From Pseudoalteromonas luteoviolacea (GTDB lineage Bacteria; Pseudomonadota; Gammaproteobacteria; Enterobacterales; Alteromonadaceae), in the NCBI RefSeq assembly GCF_021654285.1, contig NZ_JAKFZS010000006.1, forward strand, positions 205,589-269,588: DNA of 64,000 nt, written 5' to 3'. This document shows positions 1 through 6,091 of the stretch, one piece after another. The notes beneath the pieces are model-generated. The model did no database searches. It was given only the letters and a program-made list of their open reading frames with translations, and had not been told where the DNA came from. A program made the translations under genes and the position numbers. Each line of letters starts with the position of its first letter. Position 1 is the stretch's first letter.

Positions 1-276
1 GAGGCACACAGTGCCAATGTTTTTTTTCGCCATGTTGCCAGTTACGAAAATGATGTCACCTTAGAGAAAATCAACTCGTTTAATACACTCGATCTTCAAT
101 ATGAAGTCGATATGGGTGAGTTAATAAAAGCAGGTGTAAATACAAATATTACCGTGGGTGTTGTAAATGTAACGGACAAAGCCCCGCCTTTTGTGGATAT
201 TGCAGGCAGTTACGACCCCAGAACAGGCGATCCAAGAGGGCGCAGAGCGTATATCAAATTAAAAGTTGAGTTTTAA
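1..276 (+). CDS. TonB-dependent receptor, C-terminal end (partial)
   Basis: The frame is open from base 1 to a TAA at 274-276 and gives the last 91 residues of a protein that starts outside the window. The segment has the alternating pattern of the last beta-strands of an outer-membrane barrel. It includes the typical NITVGVVNVTDKAPP-like stretch and a final strand ending in aromatic Phe (YIKLKVEF), the usual C-terminal signal for BAM-dependent insertion. The ligand cannot be told from this end alone. A periplasmic solute-binding protein starts only a few bases after the stop, so the two are probably cotranscribed and may serve one uptake route. Confidence 0.8.
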   Translation, partial: EAHSANVFFRHVASYENDVTLEKINSFNTLDLQYEVDMGELIKAGVNTNITVGVVNVTDKAPPFVDIAGSYDPRTGDPRGRRAYIKLKVEF

Positions 277-279
277 GCT

Positions 280-1104
280 GTGATGATGAGTTGGCGTGCG
301 ATGGCTGGGCACTTTTTCAAAGTAAAATGTCAATGTGGCAACTTGTCAGTCTATCTCGCTGCAAGCTTATTACTGCTGTTAAGCCAGCAAGCATATGCAG
401 CACGCGTATTGCAGTTTGTGACGTTAGAATATCCTCCCTACCAATATTTAGAAGGCAATCAGCCAAAAGGTGTTGGCATTGCCATGGTCAATGAGATATT
501 CGAGCGCATGGATAAGCCGATTGCAGTTAGGTTTATGCCATGGGGTAGGGCAATTAGAGAGATCCAATCGGGCCATGCAGATGGCATCTTCACAATTTAC
601 AGCTCTAAAGCGCGAAAACAAACCATGCTGTTCTCTGAGCAAGTCTTGATCAATCAATCGGTGTCTATTTTTAGTAAGCGAGATAGTAAGTTAAACCTAA
701 CTGGCACAATTGATGAGTTGAGTGATTTAAGCGTAGGCTTGGTCAGAAATGTCAGTTATGGCTTTGAAATTGACCAAGCAATCAAACAAGGACAGATCCA
801 TAAAATCGTGGAAGCAAACTCAGGCATGCAAAGCTTTAAACTTTTACTGGCTGGCCGTGTTGACATCGTAATAAGCAATCAGTTGGGTGGGGCGGATATA
901 TTACGCCGACTTGATATTCAAAATGAAATTAAACGTCATACAGAATACGCATACGCCATACCAAGTTATTTCGCATTTCCAAAAACCAGACGCGGAGAAA
1001 AGCTGAAAAAACGCTTTGATGACACCTTGTTGCAAATGAAAGCAGATGGCACTTATCAAGCGGTATTGCAACAGGCGCTGGATTGTACGGGGAGTGACTG
1101 TTGA
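280..1104 (+). CDS. Periplasmic solute-binding protein, SBP_bac_3 type
   Basis: A 274-residue protein with an N-terminal signal peptide (hydrophobic stretch ending near AYAA, residues about 25-41). A periplasmic amino-acid-binding fold follows: the YPPYQY motif, a GVGIAMVNEIFERM helix, and the PWGRAIREIQSGHADGIFTIY segment typical of the polar amino-acid-binding family found without an ABC permease in marine gammaproteobacteria. The first codon could be GTG at 280 or either ATG at 283 and 286. It starts three bases after the TonB receptor stop, suggesting translational coupling. No permease genes follow, so the protein may act as a sensor or scavenger. The ligand is unknown. Confidence 0.75.
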   Translation: MMMSWRAMAGHFFKVKCQCGNLSVYLAASLLLLLSQQAYAARVLQFVTLEYPPYQYLEGNQPKGVGIAMVNEIFERMDKPIAVRFMPWGRAIREIQSGHADGIFTIYSSKARKQTMLFSEQVLINQSVSIFSKRDSKLNLTGTIDELSDLSVGLVRNVSYGFEIDQAIKQGQIHKIVEANSGMQSFKLLLAGRVDIVISNQLGGADILRRLDIQNEIKRHTEYAYAIPSYFAFPKTRRGEKLKKRFDDTLLQMKADGTYQAVLQQALDCTGSDC

Positions 1105-1168
1105 TGCAGAGTGCCGTTCTGTATTTGATTTATGGTTTCGAGGGGGATTAAATCATTTAAGTGCTATG

Positions 1169-1957
1169 CTAGGCATGCTCTTGCAATATTGCTCTTAACT
1201 TTTCTAACGGCATTGCTGGTTTGTCCTTATGGATCATCGCATGGCAATTTGGACATAGAGGAATTAAATCACGGAGTGGGTCAACTCTATGGATACCTTG
1301 AATCGAAGCAAGATCTGTGCGGTGATGTACATGTATGAAATCTTTACCAATACGTCCATATTTACTTTCCATGTTGATGTCGCATGCTGCACAGGTGTAA
1401 CCATAATGCTCTATGCACTTTTTCCTAGCCACTGGATTCCTTTCAATCGCAGTTGAAATAATTGAAAATCTTGCACCTTCTTTAAGAATTGTTTCTTCAG
1501 CTATTTCAGAGAATTGGCAACCAGCAAGTGTCCAACGTATATTCTGACCAGCTTGGACAGAAGAGCTACAATCTTTCCAAAGTTTTTCTGCGGAGATATC
1601 AGTTAGCACTGCTTGTCGCTGATGCATATACCCCAAAATAGGGTTTTCTGTATTAAATACGTAAGGTCCAGTAACCTCAAAAACACACTTTCTACGACCA
1701 TTTGCGTTTACAATAACAAAATCACCTTCTTTTACGTTTTTATAAAGATTCCAGAGACTTGGACCTCCTAAGTGCGCATTATCCAAATTTCGGTAAGAGG
1801 AGTCGATCAAGTTTGTTATCTCTGATTGATTGTTTGGGGCTTTTTGCGTTAGGTTACCAATATCCGACCAACCAATAGCGATACAACCTAAATCTTTCAT
1901 GAGTTCAATCGCTTCTGACGCATTTTCATGATGGGCAATTAAACGCCAAATATTCAT
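1169..1957 (-). CDS. EVE/PUA-like domain fused to HNH endonuclease
   Basis: A 262-residue protein. Residues 1 to about 120 (NIWRLIAHHENASEAIELMK, then GDFVIVNANGRRKCVFEVTG) resemble a PUA/EVE-like fold that reads modified bases. Residues about 180-250 form an HNH nuclease domain with CAAC, the HVHH pair and CPNCHAMIHK, giving zinc-binding cysteines and catalytic histidines. This is the architecture of modification-dependent (type IV-like) restriction enzymes. The ATG at 1957 is preferred because GGAGG stands seven bases before it; a TTG four codons upstream overlaps that site. It sits at the edge of an island with a cassette array and a defence-type reverse transcriptase. A role in phage or plasmid restriction is inferred. 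Confidence 0.72.
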   Translation of the reverse strand: MNIWRLIAHHENASEAIELMKDLGCIAIGWSDIGNLTQKAPNNQSEITNLIDSSYRNLDNAHLGGPSLWNLYKNVKEGDFVIVNANGRRKCVFEVTGPYVFNTENPILGYMHQRQAVLTDISAEKLWKDCSSSVQAGQNIRWTLAGCQFSEIAEETILKEGARFSIISTAIERNPVARKKCIEHYGYTCAACDINMESKYGRIGKDFIHVHHRTDLASIQGIHRVDPLRDLIPLCPNCHAMIHKDKPAMPLEKLRAILQEHA

Positions 1958-1982
1958 AGTTACCTCCAAATGCCTAATAAAA

Positions 1983-2056
1983 AATAGGTAGATAAATAGA
2001 TAAATAGGACAGACACTTTTCTTCGCAATAAGTCTGTACCTGTCCCATTTGGTTTT
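1983..2056. repeat. REP-like palindromic element 1 (GGACAG/CTGTCC)
   Basis: An imperfect inverted repeat that begins AAATAGGACAGACAC and ends GTACCTGTCCCATTTGG, with a short central loop. The same end motif (AAATGGGACAG or its complement CTGTCCCATTT) recurs at 2485-2578, 4580-4647 and 5880-5945, always within this island and around the REP-associated transposase pseudogene. It is probably a REP/BIME-type substrate of that transposase family. Confidence 0.55.
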
Positions 2057-2074
2057 CTTTGGTTTTATAATTAG

Positions 2075-2138
2075 CGACTAAGGAGCGTAAACCAAGCTTT
2101 TTGCGCTCTTTCTCGACTGTGTTGTTAGTAGCCTAAAG
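2075..2138 (-). repeat. Degenerate attC-like site
   Basis: Read on the minus strand this begins CTACTAACAACACAGTCG and contains an imperfect hairpin (GAGCG paired with CGCTC around AAAGCTTGGTTT). It lies just downstream of the gene fragment at 2166-2438, where an integron cassette would carry its attC. The distal core lacks the GTT of an intact site, so it is decayed or only attC-like. Confidence 0.35.
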
Positions 2139-2165
2139 GCCAAATATCAATAACTATTTGGGTCT

Positions 2166-2438
2166 TTAATTACAAGGCTTAGTCGTTAATATGTAGTTAT
2201 CATTTTCTTTTTTAACAAACGTTCCGTTATCATTGACGATATCGTAAAGCTTAATTGTGCATTGTTCTCTGCCATTAATAGTATCTACATAATACTCAGC
2301 TTCGTAATTGCTTCCTGCTAGAGGAGTAAATCCAATTTTTTTTACGCAGTATGCATAACCGTCAATACGTGTATTAGTTCCGTCAACCCAAACTCCAGCG
2401 AAATAAAAGGAAATGGGTACACCCGCTTCAACTTTTAA
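2166..2438 (-). pseudogene. 3' fragment of an unknown cassette gene
   Basis: An open minus-strand frame of 90 codons ends at TAA (2166-2168). It encodes a plausible secreted-type domain with paired cysteines (DGYAYCVKKIGF, INGREQCTIKLYDI, final CN). An in-frame TAA stands directly before its first codon and there is no start codon, so the 5' part is missing. Upstream lies a REP-like element (2485-2578). The fragment is best read as the tail of an integron cassette gene truncated by rearrangement. I do not recognise the family. It is too short and startless to appear as an ordinary open reading frame. Confidence 0.5.
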
Positions 2439-2484
2439 TTATGTTTGCTGCTTTTCGTGAACCTCAGAGCGGTATAACAAGAGC

Positions 2485-2578
2485 AAATAGCAAGAGCAAA
2501 TAGGACAGGCACTTTTTATTTTCCGGATAACGGTCCTATAAGGGCTAACGATAAATCTGTATCTGTCCCATTTGGTTT
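2485..2578. repeat. REP-like palindromic element 2
   Basis: It starts AAATAGGACAGGCACTTTTT and ends GTATCTGTCCCATTTGG, so the ends are inverted copies of one motif. A second internal inverted pair (GGATAACGGTCC / GGGCTAACG region) lies at the centre. It is longer than element 1 but shares its ends, and it separates two cassette-type genes. Confidence 0.55.
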
Positions 2579-2597
2579 TGAAGCTACATATTGGCAA

Positions 2598-2828
2598 CTA
2601 CTCACACACTCTATAAGCAGTTAGACCATCTTTAAACCAATAATATTCTTTACATCCTTCTTTGTATCTCACGCCCGTATCGAAGGAGTCTAAAAGCTCT
2701 AAGGCAGAAACAATTCCAGATTTATCACGGTCGATGACCTCGAATGGCAGAGCAGATCCAAACAACCCCAATAAATACAAAATAACTAGCAATAAAAAAG
2801 GCGCAGATATATGCACGTTTTTTTTCAT
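2598..2828 (-). CDS. Small membrane protein with one EF-hand-like loop (cassette gene)
   Basis: A 76-residue protein starting MKKNVHISAPF, with one hydrophobic segment (residues about 8-24) that may be a signal anchor. A calcium-binding type loop DRDKSGIVSALE follows (Asp at positions 1 and 3, Gly at 6, Glu at 12). The C-terminal part has two cysteines (EGCKEYYW and the final YRVCE). The ATG at 2828 lies about ten bases after an attC-like site, as expected for an integron cassette gene. The upstream extension to 2861 would be translated attC. The function is unknown. Calcium binding is inferred from the single loop. Confidence 0.55.
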   Translation of the reverse strand: MKKNVHISAPFLLLVILYLLGLFGSALPFEVIDRDKSGIVSALELLDSFDTGVRYKEGCKEYYWFKDGLTAYRVCE

Positions 2829-2836
2829 TTCGGGAA

Positions 2837-2936
2837 CCCTAACGCCGTAAATAAACGTCAAAAATTAGTTGGCTAAAATATTAAGCGAAGCTGAGCTAAA
2901 CATTAGCACTCTTGCGCTTAAATAGCTTGTTAGTAA
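2837..2936 (-). repeat. attC-like recombination site
   Basis: On the minus strand it begins TACTAACAAGC and ends ACGGCGTTAGGG, about 100 bases apart, which matches the paired core sites (YYAAC...GTTAG) of integron attC sites. The last 37 bases recur with three mismatches at 4439-4475. It sits exactly between the stop of one minus-strand gene (2939) and the start of the next (2828). Confidence 0.6.
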
Positions 2937-2938
2937 TA

Positions 2939-3310
2939 CTACTCAAAGATTGCCACCAATAAAATTAAAACAGAAAAAATACTAATAGAAACAAGCTTTT
3001 TGGTTTTATAGTGTTTCACTTTTTTAGTTTCAATTGGCTCTAACGGTATGCAGTAAAGAGAGTAAATTGGAAACATTGTGGTGAAAGCAAACCAGATAAC
3101 CAAATATAAAATAGTCTGAGTAAATATCGATAACGCACCAAAAACAACGAAGCCAAGAAAAACTATTTGCCGATAAGAGTCATTAACGCCTTTAGCATCA
3201 ATAGAGTGTTTTCCGCAGTTTGAACATGTCGCAGGACTACCTTCAAAAGATAGAAACTTTGAAAAATGACTTACGCTTTTATGATTACAGTGTGGACAAT
3301 TAAAGGCCAT
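2939..3310 (-). CDS. Zinc-ribbon membrane protein (cassette gene)
   Basis: A 123-residue protein. The N-terminus has a zinc ribbon with two CxxC pairs (FNCPHCNHK and PATCSNCGKH, residues about 4-33). Two membrane segments follow (residues about 50-85) and a third hydrophobic stretch lies at the C-terminus (SISIFSVLILLVAIF). ATG 3310 is chosen because AAGGGAAG precedes it and the longer frame (TTG at 3340) runs into the attC-like site. Its stop lies within a few bases of the next attC-like site. The function is unknown. Such small membrane zinc-ribbon proteins are common hypothetical cassette products. Confidence 0.6.
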   Translation of the reverse strand: MAFNCPHCNHKSVSHFSKFLSFEGSPATCSNCGKHSIDAKGVNDSYRQIVFLGFVVFGALSIFTQTILYLVIWFAFTTMFPIYSLYCIPLEPIETKKVKHYKTKKLVSISIFSVLILLVAIFE

Positions 3311-3324
3311 ACTTCCCTTGTATT

Positions 3325-3450
3325 GCAAACGCCCTGCCAATAATTAAGCCAATAGCTGGCGGGCGACTAGCGCAGCAATTAGCATGACAGCCTTGGTGAG
3401 AACATTTGTGATTGTCTCGTCGGGCAATCTGTTGTGTGGTTTTGTTAGAA
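3325..3450 (-). repeat. attC-like recombination site
   Basis: On the minus strand it begins TTCTAACAAAACC, overlapping the stop of the gene ending at 3445, and ends GGCAGGGCGTTTGC about 15 bases before the next gene start at 3310. Length (about 126 bases), position and the TTCTAAC core fit a long attC. The distal GTTTGC core deviates from the usual GTTAGGC. Confidence 0.45.
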
Positions 3451-3900
3451 GTGTTCCCGTCGATACTCTCGGTTCGGATCATGAGGCCTTATGTTACAGC
3501 CTAATGTTGCACTATATCTTTTACCAAGATCACTTGTTAGCTCGACAACACATAGAAATGGTTTTCCTAGAGCTGAGCCAAACCAGTGATATTTACTTTG
3601 ATACTCAACATCAAACATGAAAACTACAACAGCCTCCTCTAAGTAATCAAACCTGGCGCCATTACTAGCTGCAATTTTTACCATAAGGTCAAGATATGCC
3701 GCACTCAACTCCGAAAATCTATGTGTCTGAGGTCGAACTTCTTGTCGCAAAACATCAATAACGACTTCGTTTACACCTTGCTCTAAAGCAAAGGAGTAAA
3801 GTTGCCCTATTGCCCAGTACCCAAGCAGATCGTTGTTCCGGCTAATACAAAACTGAGCGAGGTTGTAAGCGATACCTTTGAAATGTTTACGACTGGACAT
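3445..3900 (-). CDS. Hypothetical protein (cassette gene)
   Basis: A 151-residue soluble protein starting MSSRKHFKGIAYNLAQFC, not recognised. It is mixed helix with a C-terminal beta-like part (ARFDYLEEAVVVFMFDVEYQ). The frame stays open upstream to 3996, but that part is the translation of an attC-like site and would overlap the neighbour. ATG 3900 stands about 15 bases after the attC core, which is the normal cassette layout. The last residues run into the next attC-like site, also typical. Function unknown. Confidence 0.55.
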   Translation of the reverse strand: MSSRKHFKGIAYNLAQFCISRNNDLLGYWAIGQLYSFALEQGVNEVVIDVLRQEVRPQTHRFSELSAAYLDLMVKIAASNGARFDYLEEAVVVFMFDVEYQSKYHWFGSALGKPFLCVVELTSDLGKRYSATLGCNIRPHDPNREYRREHF

Positions 3901-3914
3901 AGAGTTTTCCGTAG

Positions 3915-3964
3915 CTGCTAACGCTGAGCACAAACGGAGGTCGGCTTTATACGTTTTGTTAGGC
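3915..3964 (-). repeat. Short attC-like recombination site
   Basis: On the minus strand it opens with a perfect core GCCTAACAAAACG and closes with CAGCGTTAGC, about 48 bases apart. It lies between two minus-strand cassette-type genes and overlaps the end of the upstream one. It is shorter than most known attC sites (usually above 55 bases), so it may be internally deleted. Confidence 0.5.
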
Positions 3965-4429
3965 ATTTTGTTCAAATTCCACGGAAGTATAACCAAGTAA
4001 AGATGATGAAAATGATACTTCAGATAGGTTTAAATCAGGTTCTGAATTTAGAGCTTTGTTCAATGCGACTACTTCTGCAGAGTGGGAAATGAGCATTTCT
4101 ACGACTCTTTGACTGAATATATCAGTGTATCCGTTTCGAAATATATCGAGCGCAATACCCAATGCAGTAGTAAAGATATGACTATCTGAAACCTTAACCT
4201 TTTCTCCTGTATCCGTGAGATCAAATTCTGATGGGAATTTCTGTACTCCCATTGTCTTAAGTAGTCCCCAGCCAAATGCCATTGGAACTAAATCTGCATA
4301 TAATGCAGCAGCTATATTAGAGAATCCTTCCTTAACTAGGAAAGCAATTGCATTTTCTTTATCTCCACTGGCGAGTATGTAAGCTCGTGTGGTTTCTAAA
4401 AGATATTTTTCTGCTTGTGAATGGTCCAT
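3959..4429 (-). CDS. Hypothetical protein (cassette gene)
   Basis: A 156-residue, mostly helical soluble protein starting MDHSQAEKYLLETTRAYILA, not recognised. No catalytic motif was seen. The acidic C-terminus ends in SVEFEQNA and overlaps the attC-like site by a few bases. The start lies nine bases downstream of another attC-like core at 4438. It is the first cassette gene of the minus-strand array as read in the direction of transcription. Function unknown. Confidence 0.6.
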   Translation of the reverse strand: MDHSQAEKYLLETTRAYILASGDKENAIAFLVKEGFSNIAAALYADLVPMAFGWGLLKTMGVQKFPSEFDLTDTGEKVKVSDSHIFTTALGIALDIFRNGYTDIFSQRVVEMLISHSAEVVALNKALNSEPDLNLSEVSFSSSLLGYTSVEFEQNA

Positions 4430-4437
4430 TATTTATA

Positions 4438-4491
4438 CCTAACGCCGTAAATAAACGGCAAAGTTTAGTTGGCTATAATTTGAGAAGCAAA
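4438..4491 (-). repeat. attC-like site, distal half
   Basis: The segment ending ACGGCGTTAGG (minus strand) contains a small hairpin GCCGT/ACGGC. Its 37 core bases are nearly identical to those at 2839-2875 (three mismatches). The other half of the site is not recognisable; the sequence beyond runs into the tandem repeats at 4580-4647. This may be where the array was broken. Confidence 0.5.
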
Positions 4492-4579
4492 AAAAAGCTA
4501 ACTAATTTTTGTCCGTATCTTTTAGTTTGCTTAGTTTACTAGCTTTAAACTAATACATTTTATTTAAATGGGTTTTGAA

Positions 4580-4647
4580 AAACAAATGGGACAGAAAAAC
4601 AAATGGGACAGAAAAACAAATGGGACAGAAAAACAAATGGGACAGGC
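4580..4647. repeat. Four tandem 17-base repeats carrying the GGGACAG motif
   Basis: Four direct copies of AAACAAATGGGACAGAA stand at 4580-4596, 4597-4613, 4614-4630 and 4631-4647; the last ends GC instead of AA. The unit is the same end motif found in the REP-like elements at 1983, 2485 and 5880. The array lies about 170 bases downstream of the REP-associated transposase pseudogene. Confidence 0.85.
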
Positions 4648-4818
4648 ATTTTTTAAAAAGTTAGAATTGAACAGCAAAATGTATTCCAAGGCTAAGGTAT
4701 TTCTTAGTAGCGAGGTTAAAATCCGCCTTATGGTAGAAATAAATATAATTTAGGAATATATTAATTTTATTAAACAAGAAGAGCCTAGATTGATAAGCAA
4801 GGCTAAATCTACTTTTTA

Positions 4819-5811
4819 CTAACCAACTCCTTTATACCAATTTACATCATTTTTAGCGGCATGTGCTCTTAACACAGTTTGTGAACCCGCAAAGTTACCA
4901 TAGTGATTTCCAAAATTTTGCACCCTATCCAGCCACGTCGCTTCTTCGATGTTCAGTGATACTAAAATATTGGGCATACTTTTTGGTATGTAACCCCTTT
5001 TTTTGGGATGAACATGCCGGCCCGTCCAGTCAACTAGCTCAAGGTAGTCAATTAATGAGAAAGGCATTGTGTTTTCATACTCCCTCGCACCAAACGGTGT
5101 TAGTGATTTAGGTTGTTTAGTTTGGCGCTTGGCTTTATTTGGATTTGATTTCTTTGCGTTTGATTTGGTGTTTTTAAAGTGCTTTATGCGCTCTTGAATC
5201 GATGTGAAATCACTATCCTCTAGATTATTTGCCATGTTGGATCGAATTGGATTTAAGTCCACATAGGCCATACAACTGAGTAATGCCGTCTCATCTAACA
5301 AGGCTTGTGATTTATATCGCCCTTCCCAGTATTTACCCGTGCAGTTATCTTCCTTATTTGCTTCCTTTGCGATGAACTCATTAAGATTTTTCATGAACCA
5401 ACTAATGTCAAACAGCCTAGCTCGCCACTTTTCAACTAACTCAGATACAAGCAGTTGCTCTGCCTCACTAAGAGTATCACCGTTTCGCTGTTTATCAGTG
5501 ATGGGACTACCCTTGTACAACTTATACCATCTAGATATTACCTCGTTATCTGACCAACTAAGTGCTTGCTGTCTATTCACTTTAACAACCAAATGATAGT
5601 GATTACTCATAATGGCATAAGCCGCTATTTCAATCGCAAACACACTGCTTAGCAGTTTTACTCTCTAGACTAACCAAGTCCGTCTATGGTCAAAGTTTTT
5701 GCCAGTGTACTTATCGTCTCCGCACAAAAAAGCACGGCGTACACACCGTGCTATTAAGTGATAATAAGGCGTCGACGACAAATCTATCAGTGCTTTCCTT
5801 GCTCTTGTCAT
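4819..5811 (-). pseudogene. REP-associated tyrosine transposase (RAYT), broken by an in-frame TAG
   Basis: RAYT / Y1-transposase family, single-strand DNA transposases of the IS200/IS605 superfamily. The region from 5643 down gives AYAIMSNHYHLVVKVN, which holds the HxH (HYH) metal site, and a downstream FxxKxxNxFIAK-type helix with YWEGRYKSQAL. Reading further upstream in the same frame recovers the missing N-terminus: ATG at 5811, [19 protein letters not shown] and [18 protein letters not shown] at 5665-5667 then stands where the family normally has a codon such as GAG. So the gene is full length with one premature stop. Restart at 5643 would lack about 55 N-terminal residues. Matching REP-like repeats lie on both sides. 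Confidence 0.8.
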
Positions 5812-5879
5812 TCCTATTTAACTCAATTTTAAACTGGATGTTTAAACAGTAGTTAAATAGCTCGATTTAAGCAATAAAT

Positions 5880-5945
5880 TTGTGCCTGGCCCATTTGGTT
5901 TATTTATGCAAAGAATTTTTGCCTGTCCTATTTGGTTTTTCATTT
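5880..5945. repeat. REP-like element 3
   Basis: Two near copies of the motif in one orientation: TGCCTGGCCCATTTGGTTT and TGCCTGTCCTATTTGGTTT, spaced about 30 bases apart, both complementary to AAATGGGACAGGCA. They stand upstream of the transposase pseudogene and thus mirror the array at 4580-4647 on its other side. Confidence 0.6.
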
Positions 5946-6091
5946 GGTTACGCGTTTTTTCTAACTCAAAGAGTCGTTGAGTGTTTAATTTAAAGTTGAT
6001 AATCTACTTAAGAAGTTTGAATAAAATGTACTAGTGTCCATTCTAGATGTATACATCCTAATTAGGATAATCAAGGATTCGTACTAATAAA

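Noticed and set aside
1132..1338. 68-residue plus-strand open frame
   Set aside because: It lies opposite the HNH-domain codons of the minus-strand nuclease, which has clear motifs.
3300..3482. 60-residue open frame on the minus strand
   Set aside because: It is contained in an attC-like site between two cassette genes and overlaps a real gene.
4568..4753. 61-residue open frame over the tandem repeats
   Set aside because: It merely translates the 17-base repeats in shifting frames and has no known or conserved product.
5731..5752. Hairpin AGCACGG/CCGTGCT as a terminator of the RT or transposase
   Set aside because: When the TAG is read through, these bases code for the conserved ARCVRRAF part of the RAYT N-terminus; the symmetry is coincidental.
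1970..6091. CRISPR array
   Set aside because: The repeats are either contiguous tandems or dispersed palindromes without unique spacers of equal length; no cas gene is present.
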